Shown one piece after another: positions 1-7,631 of a stretch of 64,000 nt of DNA. The translations under genes and the position numbers were made by a program. The notes below the pieces were generated by a model, which ran no database searches, was not told the origin of the DNA, and worked only from the letters and a program-made list of their open reading frames with translations. Source of the stretch: Cognatundibacterium squillarum (GTDB lineage Bacteria > Pseudomonadota > Gammaproteobacteria > Burkholderiales > Burkholderiaceae_D); assembly GCF_014652435.1 (NCBI RefSeq), contig NZ_BMYU01000001.1, positions 868,001 to 932,000 of the forward strand, in the 5' to 3' direction. The first letter of the stretch is position 1. Every line of letters starts with the position of its first letter.

Positions 1-1342
1 GTTGTGGAATGGCACGGATCTGCCACGCGGTATCAGCGCCGATATGATGCTGAATGTGCAGCCGTGGGCTAAACCGGTCGATACCAAATCCCTGAATCTG
101 GGGCTGCAGTACCAGTACAGTCTGAACAGCGACTGGCAATTCCGTACCGGCGCGAATCTGCACCGCTTCCAGCGCGACGATTACACCGCATTCCCGTGGG
201 GCTGCACCAGCGGCAATCTGTTCCCCGGTTATTGCGCTAACGGTGACTTCGATATGTATGATTACCGCAGCCTGAACGAAGCGAAATATCTGGTGGCCAC
301 CGATACCGGCTTGCAAGGCAAATGGAGCGCGGCAGGTATGCAGCATGAAACTGCGTTCGGATTTGAAACCAGCCGCCGCCGTGACTATGCCGGTGACTAT
401 GTATATGACTTCGCCGGCGTCAGCAATGTGTTTAACCCGGTTGCCGTACCGCCAAGCAGCAAACAGCCCGGCCCTGCTTCCCTGCGCCGCATGGATAAAG
501 AAACCGCGCTGTATCTGCAAGACATCATCAGCCTGAACACCGAATGGAAACTGCACCTGAATACCCGCCGTGTGCAGCTGGACCGCGTTCAGTTCGACAA
601 TCCCGGCTACAACCAGCAACACTGGGTTTCCGGCGCGGCCTTGGTGTACAAACCGGTCGCCAGCCTGACAACCTATCTGAGCCAGTCTCAGGGTCTGGAA
701 TACGGCGGCATCGCACCGGTCGGCACCAATAATCCGAATCAGATGCTGAATCCGGTCCGCTCCCGTCAGACCGAAGCCGGTATCAAATACAGTGGCGACA
801 ACCAGCTGCAACTGAGCGCTGCCATTTTCCAGATCACCAAGCCACTGGAACTGATTAACGCCGCCAATTACTATGTACAAACCGGCGAAGCCCGCCACCG
901 CGGCATCGAACTGAACGCACAGGGTAACCTGCTGAAAGATCTGAAAGTGCTGGCCAGCTTCACCGCCATTGACACTGTTCAGCAGGATACCGGCAGCGCG
1001 GCTTACGATGGTAAGCAAGTGCTGAACGTACCGGGCCGCAAAGCCAGCATCACACTGGATTACAGCCTGCCGGTGGCTGGCCTCAGCGTACAGGGCGGCT
1101 GGCAGTATGCGAGCGAGAAAGCCTTCTCGCCGGATAACCGCATCATGGTACCTGGCTATTACGTGCTGAATGCCGGTGCGCGTTACCAGACCCGCATCAG
1201 CGGCGTACCGACCACCTTCCGTGCCCAGATCGACAACCTGACTGACCGCTTCTACTGGCGCGACGTGACCCAGTCGCTCGGCGGCTACCTGTTCCCGGGC
1301 GCACCGCGCACGGTTCGTTTGTCCGCTCAGCTGGCATTCTGA
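1..1342 (+). CDS. TonB-dependent siderophore receptor, C-terminal part (partial, runs off left edge)
   Basis: Outer-membrane beta-barrel receptor that imports ferric siderophores using TonB energy. Only the last ~446 residues are in the window. The frame is already open at base 2, so the signal peptide, plug domain and early barrel lie upstream. The visible part has alternating aromatic/polar strands typical of a barrel (many Y, W, N and G). It includes a cysteine-containing loop near residues 68-78 (WGCTSGN..GYCANG), a final TonB-receptor block (IDNLTDRFYW then G.PRTVRLS) and a terminal phenylalanine, the usual outer-membrane insertion signal. The substrate cannot be told from this part; hydroxamate- or citrate-type receptors are the nearest in feel. 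A strong hairpin terminator follows. Confidence 0.9.
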   Translation, partial: LWNGTDLPRGISADMMLNVQPWAKPVDTKSLNLGLQYQYSLNSDWQFRTGANLHRFQRDDYTAFPWGCTSGNLFPGYCANGDFDMYDYRSLNEAKYLVATDTGLQGKWSAAGMQHETAFGFETSRRRDYAGDYVYDFAGVSNVFNPVAVPPSSKQPGPASLRRMDKETALYLQDIISLNTEWKLHLNTRRVQLDRVQFDNPGYNQQHWVSGAALVYKPVASLTTYLSQSQGLEYGGIAPVGTNNPNQMLNPVRSRQTEAGIKYSGDNQLQLSAAIFQITKPLELINAANYYVQTGEARHRGIELNAQGNLLKDLKVLASFTAIDTVQQDTGSAAYDGKQVLNVPGRKASITLDYSLPVAGLSVQGGWQYASEKAFSPDNRIMVPGYYVLNAGARYQTRISGVPTTFRAQIDNLTDRFYWRDVTQSLGGYLFPGAPRTVRLSAQLAF

Positions 1343-1368
1343 TCGTCCGCACGCTGACGCAACAGCGT

Positions 1369-1427
1369 ACAGCCTGCCCCGCTCCGCACTGACGACCGTT
1401 CAGTACAGGCAGCGCGGCAGGCTGTTT
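1369..1427 (+). terminator. Rho-independent terminator after the TonB-dependent receptor
   Basis: A long stem is formed by ACAGCCTGCCCCGCT (1369-1383) and AGCGCGGCAGGCTGT (1411-1425), with 14 of 15 positions paired, followed by TTTT. It starts 27 bases after the receptor stop codon. Confidence 0.8.
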
Positions 1428-1521
1428 TATTTCTGGCTTTAGCAGGCACCAACAACGCGGGCTGACACCTTCAGATGACCTCAAGCACCTGCAGTCAAAC
1501 CGTGCCTGACTACTGCCACTG

Positions 1522-1661
1522 TGCATAACTCCGCATCTGCATTTTCCGGACAGCCAGACTTTCTGCCGACGACCGCCGGATCGCTATGCAGAAATCGGCA
1601 TTTGAGGTGTTTTCAGGGTGATTTCAGGCTGTTTCAGCGCTTTTCCGGCGCTGCCTCAGGC
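1522..1661 (+). repeat. Intergenic repeat family, copy 1
   Basis: Longest copy (about 140 bp) of a family seen six times in the window. It has the core AGCCAGACTTTCTGCCGACG (1553-1572) followed by a CGGATCG block, a GCATTTGAGG-like block and a 3' hairpin CAGCGC (1635-1640) / GCGCTG (1648-1653). It is nearly identical to the copy at 3011-3140 apart from about 10 extra bases near 1612-1622. It lies between two plus-strand genes. The rest of this 430-base gap (1343-1772) holds only the terminator before it and no recognised promoter. Confidence 0.85.
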
Positions 1662-1772
1662 ACGGTAAAGCGCCGGCAAAAAAGCTGTCCTTCCGGCAGT
1701 TCACACATGAAGTATGGTGAACGGCGATGTGTGTTTTAATACGCGTCCGATTCATTCGTGCTGGGATACGGA

Positions 1773-2180
1773 ATGCAACAACTGTCTACCGGAAGCTGCC
1801 TGTGCGGCCTGATCCGTTATGAAATTCAAGGGATGATCAACGATGTTTCACACTGCTACTGCCGCATGTGCCAAAAAGCACATGGTGCAGCCTGCGGCAG
1901 CTACGCCAATGTCCCGACCCATCAGTTCCGCTGGATACAGGGACAGGAATATCTGAAAACTTACCATTCCAGTCCCGGCGTACAACGCCTTTCCTGTCAG
2001 GAGTGCGCATCTCCGCTGATCTGGCAATCCGGACAACACTTTCCCGGCATGGTGTCCTGCAGCCTTGGCACACTGGACACACCGCTCCCGCCGCTTACCT
2101 TGCTCACGTCGCGCCATCTGTATGCCGAACAACAGCCAGCATGGCACCGGGAATTACTTGCGGAAAACCCGCGCAAATAA
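1773..2180 (+). CDS. GFA (glutathione-dependent formaldehyde-activating-like) family zinc protein
   Basis: Small cytoplasmic protein of the GFA/CENP-V fold, 135 residues, the usual family length. Zinc-ligand cysteines are visible: C9 and C11 in SCLCG, C28/C30/C33 in SHCYCRMC, and a CQEC pair further on before SPLIW. Family members bind zinc. Some were once assigned an S-hydroxymethylglutathione synthase role, but most have no proven reaction, so no substrate is assigned. I chose the ATG at 1773 because GGGATACGG lies just upstream and the protein then begins close to the first zinc motif; a GTG at 1758 would add five residues. It is a single gene, convergent with the DUF3455 lipoprotein. Confidence 0.85.
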   Translation: MQQLSTGSCLCGLIRYEIQGMINDVSHCYCRMCQKAHGAACGSYANVPTHQFRWIQGQEYLKTYHSSPGVQRLSCQECASPLIWQSGQHFPGMVSCSLGTLDTPLPPLTLLTSRHLYAEQQPAWHRELLAENPRK

Positions 2181-2214
2181 AAAAGCCGGGTGGTATCCGC
2201 GATACCGCACCGGC
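2181..2214 (-). terminator. Terminator of the DUF3455 lipoprotein gene
   Basis: On the minus strand the stem GCCGGTGCGGTATC / GATACCACCCGGC with a 3-base loop is followed by TTTTTT. It may also stop plus-strand transcripts of the GFA gene, whose stop codon it abuts. Confidence 0.7.
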
Positions 2215-2221
2215 TGCTGTT

Positions 2222-2250
2222 CTGCGTCGCTGTCGGGACAGGCGACGCAG
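2222..2250. other. Second hairpin between convergent genes
   Basis: CTGCGTCGC (2222-2230) pairs with GCGACGCAG (2242-2250), and the inner TGTC/GACA adds pairs with one bulge. It sits between the two convergent stop codons and has no T-tract of its own. Confidence 0.5.
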
Positions 2251-2263
2251 CAGGCAGAATTAT

Positions 2264-2794
2264 TCAGCCCAGAAAGTTGTAGCTAGCCGTATAAGGAACC
2301 TGAATTTCACTGCCTTCTGTTGTGGCATCGCATCCGGTAGCCGGTGCTTTACCCAGCGTGGTGGCAACGCGCTGTACGCTCTTAACATTTGCGAATGCTC
2401 CGCTGCCCGCATTACTTTTTACTTTCAGCAGTAACCAGGGAATTGCATTCGCATCCGGCGCATCCGCTTTCGCAACCACCTCCCCGACAATGCGACCACC
2501 GTCGGCCATCGCCCAGTAAGGTCCCGCTCCGTGATCGCCGGTTTTGGCACCGCTGACCTGATACAAATCTGCCTGTGGTGCAACAAACGTCCATGCGAAG
2601 CCGCCATTATTCGCCAGACCTTTGCAGGTATATCTTTGCACCCCTTTTGCAGCCAGTTCAAACATGAATTTCTGACCTTCCGGTGCTTGCAAACTCGCAG
2701 GCGCTTCAGTTGTTGCACGTTGCGGCAAGACCTGGCAGGCGCTCAGTCCCAGTGACAGAGTCGCAGCAATCACACTGACATGCATAATGTTCAT
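2264..2794 (-). CDS. DUF3455 domain lipoprotein
   Basis: Predicted envelope lipoprotein of 176 residues. An N-terminal signal ends in the lipobox LSAC with the lipidated cysteine at residue 20. The remainder matches the DUF3455 pattern as I know it: F-x-L-x-A-x-GVQRYTC near the start, a GPYWAMADGG segment, AIPWLLLKVKS in the middle, VQRVATT, then a late cysteine and VPYTASYNF at the end. Function is unknown for the family. The start at 2794 is chosen because GAAGGA lies 8-9 bases upstream and the signal peptide begins there; the frame stays open further upstream without a signal sequence. It is a single gene with its own terminator. The 440 bases upstream (to 3236) hold only repeat copy 2 and the ppx terminator. 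Confidence 0.85.
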   Translation of the reverse strand: MNIMHVSVIAATLSLGLSACQVLPQRATTEAPASLQAPEGQKFMFELAAKGVQRYTCKGLANNGGFAWTFVAPQADLYQVSGAKTGDHGAGPYWAMADGGRIVGEVVAKADAPDANAIPWLLLKVKSNAGSGAFANVKSVQRVATTLGKAPATGCDATTEGSEIQVPYTASYNFLG

Positions 2795-3010
2795 CCAGAA
2801 TTTCCTTCGTGTTATCCAGGGAAAATTTCTCAGCACCGCCAGCATGCTGGTGAAAAGTCCGCGCGGAGTGATAAAAAAAACAAAATTATGGCGTATGCAT
2901 ACCATTTTTTCATGGCTGATTTTGATACTCTCCTGCGGGTAATCTGCAGCAAATCAGGAAGAACAAGCTTACAACAGCCACCGGCAAGGTCCGTCAGAAG
3001 CGCATCCTTG

Positions 3011-3140
3011 TGCAAAATTCGGCATCTGCATTTTCCGGACAGCCAGACTTTCTGCCGACGACCGCCGGATCGCCATGCAGAAATCCGCATTTGGGGGTGT
3101 TTTCAGGCAGTTTCAGCGCTTTTCCGGCGCTGCCTCAGGC
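3011..3140 (+). repeat. Intergenic repeat family, copy 2
   Basis: About 130 bp, near-identical to copy 1: the shared TCTGCATTTTCCGGACAGCC left part, the AGCCAGACTTTCTGCCGACG core at 3041-3060, and the hairpin CAGCGC (3114-3119) / GCGCTG (3127-3132). It lies between two minus-strand genes yet is in the same orientation as copy 1. Confidence 0.85.
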
Positions 3141-3153
3141 GGGGTGTAGCACA

Positions 3154-3180
3154 AATAAAAAAGGCAGCCCGCAGGCTGCC
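3154..3180 (-). terminator. Terminator of ppx
   Basis: GGCAGCC (3163-3169) pairs with GGCTGCC (3174-3180). Read on the minus strand the hairpin is followed by TTTTTTATTT. It lies 57 bases downstream of the ppx stop codon. Confidence 0.85.
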
Positions 3181-3236
3181 ATTCTTTTTCAGCTTGCTGA
3201 TTCGATTTACGCAATCCAGTCAGCGGGTTAACATCG

Positions 3237-4694
3237 TCAGACGTCGGTACGTACCAGCACTTCGGTGCCGACTTCGCGCCAGAACTCGGTTTCTTTTTGC
3301 AGCCAGTAAGACATGGTCGGGTGTTCGGTCATCCATTTGCGCTGCAATTCCAGCTCAATATTTTTCTTCATACGCACACGCAGATCTTCGTATTCGATAT
3401 CAGCGCGGGAATGCATCAGCATCACGGATAAACGCAATGCCAGCACCGCTTTGGCAAAATCCGGATCATTCAGACCTTCAGCGATTTTACGCAGATTGCC
3501 TTTCTGGCTCAGGATCAGTTTGCTCATGATGCGCTGCTCGCGCGTGGTGAAGCCGGCCAGATCCGCATTCTCCACCATGTAAGCACCGTGTTTGTGATAC
3601 CCGGTATGTGAAATCAGCATGCCGGATTCATGCAGCAAGGCACTCCAGTACAGCAAACGATTGTATTGCTCGGAAGCCGGACGCAATTGCTGATACAGCA
3701 GTTTCACCAGATCTGCCACGCGGTTGGCACGACTCATATCTGAATGAAACTGTTGCGCAAATTTCTGCACCGAGACTTCACGACGGTCACGCTTGGTAGC
3801 GCGCAGATACAAATCCCACATCACACCGATACGCAGACCGGCTTCAATCGGATGCAGCACCTCGATTTTGAACTCGGTCATCAGACCGATCAGAATCGCC
3901 AGCCCGCCGACGACCATCGGCACGCGCTCCGGCTTCACACCGTTCAGCGCCAGTTGCTGCATCGAACCCGCTGCCACACAGCGATCAATCAGCGCATACA
4001 GATTCGGCAGCGTCACACGGCCATCGCCGATGCCATTCTTTTCTATCGCTTCTGCAATCGCACGCATGGTGCCGGACGAGCCGTAAGCCTTGCGCCAGTG
4101 CTGCGGCGCGTAGACCGAGGACATGTCTTCAAACACAGAACGCGCGGTCAGAATCGCGGCATCAAAGGCTTCTGCCGTAATCCGACCCTCAGGGAAAAAA
4201 TTGATTGCGTGCGGAACCGTGCCAATGCTGAACGATTCCACATTCAGAATTTCATGACCGCGGCCAAGGATGACTTCGGTAGAACCGCCGCCGATATCCA
4301 TCACCAGACGACGTTCACCCGGCACAGGGACAGTATTGCAAACACCCAGATAAATCAGACGGCCCTCTTCTTCACCGGAAATCACTTCAATCGGATGACC
4401 GATTGCCGCTTCCGCACCGGGCAGCCAGTCTGCTGCATTTTTTGCGATACGCACGGTATTCGTGGCCACCACACGCACAGCTTCCACCGGATACGCTGCC
4501 AGCACCTCGGCAAAGCGCGCCAGACAGGCAGTAGCCCGCTGCATTGCTTCTTCGGTCAGATTGCCGTCTTTGTCCAGACCCGCCGCCAGCCGGATCGGCT
4601 CACGCGCGGTTTTCAGGATACGGATCGCACTGCCTTCATGCCGGGCAATATGCATACGAAAACTGTTCGAACCAAGGTCGACAGCAGCAAACAT
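3237..4694 (-). CDS. ppx: Exopolyphosphatase (Ppx/GppA family)
   Basis: Removes terminal phosphate from inorganic polyphosphate. 485 residues, close to the usual ~500 for Ppx. The actin-like ATPase fold is visible from the phosphate-1 motif DLGSNSFRM near the N-terminus and VMDIGGGSTEVIL around residue 140. The C-terminal half has the HD-like region (LLHESG..SHTGYHKHG) found in Ppx/GppA. A GppA role (pppGpp hydrolysis) cannot be excluded from sequence alone. The start at 4694 has AAGGA seven bases upstream. It is a single gene with its own terminator. The ppk gene, often adjacent, is not in this window. Confidence 0.93.
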   Translation of the reverse strand: MFAAVDLGSNSFRMHIARHEGSAIRILKTAREPIRLAAGLDKDGNLTEEAMQRATACLARFAEVLAAYPVEAVRVVATNTVRIAKNAADWLPGAEAAIGHPIEVISGEEEGRLIYLGVCNTVPVPGERRLVMDIGGGSTEVILGRGHEILNVESFSIGTVPHAINFFPEGRITAEAFDAAILTARSVFEDMSSVYAPQHWRKAYGSSGTMRAIAEAIEKNGIGDGRVTLPNLYALIDRCVAAGSMQQLALNGVKPERVPMVVGGLAILIGLMTEFKIEVLHPIEAGLRIGVMWDLYLRATKRDRREVSVQKFAQQFHSDMSRANRVADLVKLLYQQLRPASEQYNRLLYWSALLHESGMLISHTGYHKHGAYMVENADLAGFTTREQRIMSKLILSQKGNLRKIAEGLNDPDFAKAVLALRLSVMLMHSRADIEYEDLRVRMKKNIELELQRKWMTEHPTMSYWLQKETEFWREVGTEVLVRTDV

Positions 4695-4791
4695 AATTTT
4701 TCCTTCTCGTCTGTGGTGCGATACTTTATTCAATCACAAAGGGCGGAAATGATACTAATCATTTTTTGTGACTCAAGCGTGACCTGCTGAT

Positions 4792-5694
4792 TCAGCTTGC
4801 CGCTTCTGCGTTCTGCGCCACAAAAAAGCGTGGCTGCAGGGCTTGTAAGCCGGTGTTTTCCAGAATCTCATGCAGTCTGGCAGCAGCGCGTTTTTGCGGC
4901 TGGCCTTTGTATTCAGCAATGATCAGTTCATTCTTCATTGAATGCTCCCAGCCCACAAGTTCCGTGACCGTGACCTGATAACCGTGCGACTCCAGTTGCA
5001 GACAACGCAGAACATTGGTGATCTGGCTGCCGAATTCACGGGTATGAATCGGATGACGCCACAGTTCCGACAAAGGATTCGATTTCACCGCCTGCGATTT
5101 TGTGCGGCGCAGTTCTGCAGCCACTTCCGCCTGACAGCAAGGTACCAGCACCATGTAGCGGGCTTTTTTACGCAGCGCAAACTCAATTGCATCATCGGTT
5201 GCGGTATCACAGGCATGCAGCGCAGTGACGATATCCACGGTTTCCGGCAATTTGTCGGAGGTTACCGAATCTGCAACCGATAAATGCAGAAATTCCATGC
5301 CGGGAAAGCCAAGGCGCTGTGCCAGTTCAGTGGATTTTTGCACCAGCTCGGCACGGGTTTCGATGCCGTAGATACGCGAATCTTTCAGCGCTGGCTGATT
5401 CTTGAAGAACAGGTCATACAGAATGAAACCCAGATAGGATTTACCGGCACCGTGATCCACCAGCGATACAGCGCGGTCGCCTTCACTCAGATTTTTCAGC
5501 AGCGGTTCAATGAACTGATACAGGTGATAAACCTGCTTCAGTTTGCGACGGCTGTCCTGATTCAGTTTGCCGTCACGGGTCAGAATATGCAGTTCTTTCA
5601 GCAATTCTTCTGACTGCCCTTCACGGATTTCATGTTTTTGTGCTGCCGGACTGGTGTCCGCTTTCACTGCACTGGCTTTGTTTTTTTTGCTCAT
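4792..5694 (-). CDS. Class I SAM-dependent methyltransferase (Methyltransf_32-like)
   Basis: 300-residue cytoplasmic protein. The SAM-binding motif I is VDHGAGKSYLGFILYD, followed by an acidic strand-2 end (IYGIETRAE), ALHACDTATDDAI and VPCCQAE. This combination is typical of the Methyltransf_32 group, whose substrate is generally not known; the CC pair is a family hallmark. The first ~40 residues are lysine- and alanine-rich. The start at 5694 (MSKKNKAS) was preferred over an upstream alternative that would add a non-homologous, arginine-rich leader. The ribosome-binding site is weak. It is a single gene downstream of the tRNA-Lys cluster and separated from it by a terminator. Confidence 0.85.
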   Translation of the reverse strand: MSKKNKASAVKADTSPAAQKHEIREGQSEELLKELHILTRDGKLNQDSRRKLKQVYHLYQFIEPLLKNLSEGDRAVSLVDHGAGKSYLGFILYDLFFKNQPALKDSRIYGIETRAELVQKSTELAQRLGFPGMEFLHLSVADSVTSDKLPETVDIVTALHACDTATDDAIEFALRKKARYMVLVPCCQAEVAAELRRTKSQAVKSNPLSELWRHPIHTREFGSQITNVLRCLQLESHGYQVTVTELVGWEHSMKNELIIAEYKGQPQKRAAARLHEILENTGLQALQPRFFVAQNAEAAS

Positions 5695-5810
5695 GATGTC
5701 TGATTCCGGAAGAGTCGTATCCTGCACGGCCGCTCGCAACATGCGCAACATGCGCGCCATGCAGAGCACAGCAGATGATAGCGGCGATTCGTGACGATAA
5801 CGGCGAATAT

Positions 5811-5845
5811 AAAACAAAAAGGACCCAGATTTTCATCTGGATCCT
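5811..5845 (-). terminator. Terminator of the tRNA-Lys cluster
   Basis: On the minus strand AGGATCCAGAT pairs with ATCTGGGTCCT (one G-T pair) around GAAA, followed by TTTTTGTTTT. It lies directly after the last tRNA gene. Confidence 0.9.
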
Positions 5846-5850
5846 TTGTC

Positions 5851-5926
5851 TGGTGGGTTGTGCGGGATTCGAACCTGCGACCAACGGATTAAAAGTCCGC
5901 TGCTCTACCGACTGAGCTAACAACCC
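5851..5926 (-). tRNA. tRNA-Lys (UUU anticodon), copy 3 in transcription order
   Basis: 76 nt with encoded CCA. Read on the minus strand it begins GGGTTGTTAGCTCAG, carries CTTTTAA with anticodon TTT, has the T-loop GGTTCGAATCC and ends CACAACCCACCA. The acceptor stem GGGTTGT/ACAACCC is complete. Confidence 0.98.
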
Positions 5927-5970
5927 GTTAGCCTGCTTGCAAACTCCTTCACAGGAACCTGCGGAATTTC

Positions 5971-6046
5971 TGGTGGGTTGTGCGGGATTCGAACCTGCGA
6001 CCAACGGATTAAAAGTCCGCTGCTCTACCGACTGAGCTAACAACCC
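5971..6046 (-). tRNA. tRNA-Lys (UUU anticodon), copy 2
   Basis: 76 nt and identical to the flanking two copies over the whole tRNA, including CCA. A 44-base spacer separates it from copy 3. Confidence 0.98.
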
Positions 6047-6080
6047 AACTTATTTCTCGACACCATCACCAAAAGGACTC

Positions 6081-6156
6081 TGGTGGGTTGTGCGGGATTC
6101 GAACCTGCGACCAACGGATTAAAAGTCCGCTGCTCTACCGACTGAGCTAACAACCC
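6081..6156 (-). tRNA. tRNA-Lys (UUU anticodon), copy 1
   Basis: 76 nt and identical to the other two, first to be transcribed. A 34-base spacer follows it. It begins 62 bases after the cpoB stop codon in the direction of transcription, so the cluster may be cotranscribed with the tol-pal genes or have its own promoter in that gap. Confidence 0.98.
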
Positions 6157-6218
6157 CGAGAAAGACAGCTATTATAGGAGCCTAAACCATAGCTGTCAAT
6201 AGACACGCGCCCTCCGGC

Positions 6219-6977
6219 TTACTTCAGCGCGCCGATACGGCTTTTTGCCGCTTGCGCTGCTTCTGTGTTCGGATAATCGCGCACAATGGTTTCCAGCGTT
6301 TTCTTCGCAGCCGGTTTATCTTTCAGCTCGACCTGACACAAGGAAATATTCAGCAACGCTTCCGGTGCTTTCGGATGATCCGGATACGATTTCACCAGCT
6401 GTTGCATGACAGGAATCATGCCTTTGCAGTCACGCTGCGCCAGATACGAATTACCCATCCAGTACTGCGCCTGACCGGCGTACACCGAATTCGGATAACT
6501 GTTCAGGAAACCGCTGAAGCCGTTCACCGCCGCTTTAAAGTCGCCGGACTTATACACATTCATCGCACCTTCAAACGCACGCTCTTCACCCGGCTCGATT
6601 ACCGCTTCACGGCCATCCACCACCATGCGCTTCGGTTCCAGTTTGCGGATACGGTTATCCAGATCCACATAAAAATCCTGCTGACGGCGCTGCGCATTCG
6701 CAATGTCATTCGCCAGCACTTCGACTTGTCCGCGCAGCTTTGCTAATTCAGCGCGCAGTTTTTCATTTTCATTGGCCAGATCCAGCGCGGTCGACTTATC
6801 GGCCTTGGTTTCAATGCGCGAATCCAGACGGGCATTTAATGCCTCAATCTTGGCGCGCAGGTCCAGAATCGCTTTACGGGCTTCATCATCATCAAAAATA
6901 CCTGCAGAAGCCATGGCAGGAAAACATCCGGCAAATGCCAGTGTCAGCAATACACGGTGGACTGAGTTTTTTTTCAT
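6219..6977 (-). CDS. cpoB: Cell division coordinator CpoB (YbgF), periplasmic TPR protein
   Basis: Periplasmic protein that links the Tol-Pal machine to peptidoglycan synthesis during constriction. 252 residues. A Sec signal peptide (MKKNSVHRVLLTLAFAG...MASA) is followed by a charged coiled-coil segment (about residues 30-115) that trimerises CpoB in known homologues. The C-terminal half has TPR repeats (FEGAMNVYKSGDFKAA, AQYWMGNSYLAQRD, APEALLNISLCQVEL). It is the last protein gene of the tol-pal block. The start at 6977 gives a clean signal peptide; the ribosome-binding site is weak. A hairpin terminator after pal suggests part of its transcription may be independent. Confidence 0.93.
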   Translation of the reverse strand: MKKNSVHRVLLTLAFAGCFPAMASAGIFDDDEARKAILDLRAKIEALNARLDSRIETKADKSTALDLANENEKLRAELAKLRGQVEVLANDIANAQRRQQDFYVDLDNRIRKLEPKRMVVDGREAVIEPGEERAFEGAMNVYKSGDFKAAVNGFSGFLNSYPNSVYAGQAQYWMGNSYLAQRDCKGMIPVMQQLVKSYPDHPKAPEALLNISLCQVELKDKPAAKKTLETIVRDYPNTEAAQAAKSRIGALK

Positions 6978-6991
6978 CGCATTGCTCGTCA

Positions 6992-7025
6992 AAATAAATA
7001 CGCCGCTTATCACAGATAAGCGGCG
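6992..7025 (-). terminator. Terminator-like hairpin between pal and cpoB
   Basis: CGCCGCTTAT (7001-7010) pairs perfectly with ATAAGCGGCG (7016-7025). On the minus strand it is followed by TATTTATTTT. It could give partial termination after pal. Confidence 0.7.
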
Positions 7026-7071
7026 TCAGTTAGCTGTTCAACAGACAGGCATGTCCGTTTTCAGGCTGGTA

Positions 7072-7608
7072 TTACTGATAAACGATATCAGCACGGCGGT
7101 TTTCCGCCCAGGATGCTTCATCGTGGCCAGTTGCTTTTGGCTTCTCTTTACCCAGAGAAACTGCTTCCATCTGACCATCAGCAACGCCCATCAGGCTCAT
7201 TGCTTTACGCACTGCTTCAGCACGTTTCTGACCCAGTGCCAGATTGTATTCGCTGCCGCCGCGTTCGTCAGTGTTACCCTGGATCAGGATCTTGCGATCT
7301 TTTTTGGATGCCAGGTATTTGGAGTGGTTTTCAACCACAGATTTGGAATCGTCTTTAACAACATAGCTGTCGAAGTCGAAGTACACGCTGCGCAGTGCCA
7401 GTACACCTTTAGGATCGTTCAGCGGATCCATTTCAGGTGCTTTCACTGGTTTAACCGCATTAGGATCAACTTGTGTGGTTTGTGTGGTTGTTACTGGTTT
7501 TTCTTCCACTTTTGGCGGATCCAGAGGCACTTTAGAAGCACAGGCGGACAGCAATGCTGCGCCGGAAATCAACAAAGCCAGTGTTTTAGTTTGGGATGTG
7601 AAACGCAT
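7072..7608 (-). CDS. pal: Peptidoglycan-associated lipoprotein Pal
   Basis: Outer-membrane lipoprotein that binds peptidoglycan and TolB. 178 residues. The signal ends in the lipobox LLSAC with C23. A Pro/Thr/Val-rich linker of about 45 residues follows, then an OmpA-like peptidoglycan-binding domain with SVYFDFDSY and the hallmark GNTDERGGSEYNLALGQKRA. It ends in NRRADIVYQ as in other Pal proteins. A good AGGAGA ribosome-binding site precedes the ATG. It lies 23 bases downstream of tolB, so the two are surely cotranscribed. Confidence 0.97.
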   Translation of the reverse strand: MRFTSQTKTLALLISGAALLSACASKVPLDPPKVEEKPVTTTQTTQVDPNAVKPVKAPEMDPLNDPKGVLALRSVYFDFDSYVVKDDSKSVVENHSKYLASKKDRKILIQGNTDERGGSEYNLALGQKRAEAVRKAMSLMGVADGQMEAVSLGKEKPKATGHDEASWAENRRADIVYQ

Positions 7609-7631
7609 TTTCTCTCCTGAATTGAACAGTT

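Noticed and set aside
1521-1739. 72-codon frame beginning MHNSASAFSGQPDFLPTTAG, with a near twin at 3010-3231
   Set aside because: Both frames lie in copies 1 and 2 of the intergenic repeat. The peptides agree only because the DNA does, and they diverge by frameshift after the core, so coding is unlikely.
1868-2434. 188-codon plus-strand frame across the GFA gene and the DUF3455 gene
   Set aside because: It runs through a convergent terminator and both real genes in other frames; no motif is seen.
3744-4790. 348-codon plus-strand frame opposite ppx
   Set aside because: Antisense shadow, rich in His/Arg/Gln, with no ribosome-binding site; ppx on the other strand is fully conserved.
5630-6043. 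137-codon minus-strand frame with two copies of LLAQSVEQRTFNPLVAGSNP
   Set aside because: It is a translation of two tRNA-Lys genes and the spacer; the repeated peptide is the tRNA sequence itself.
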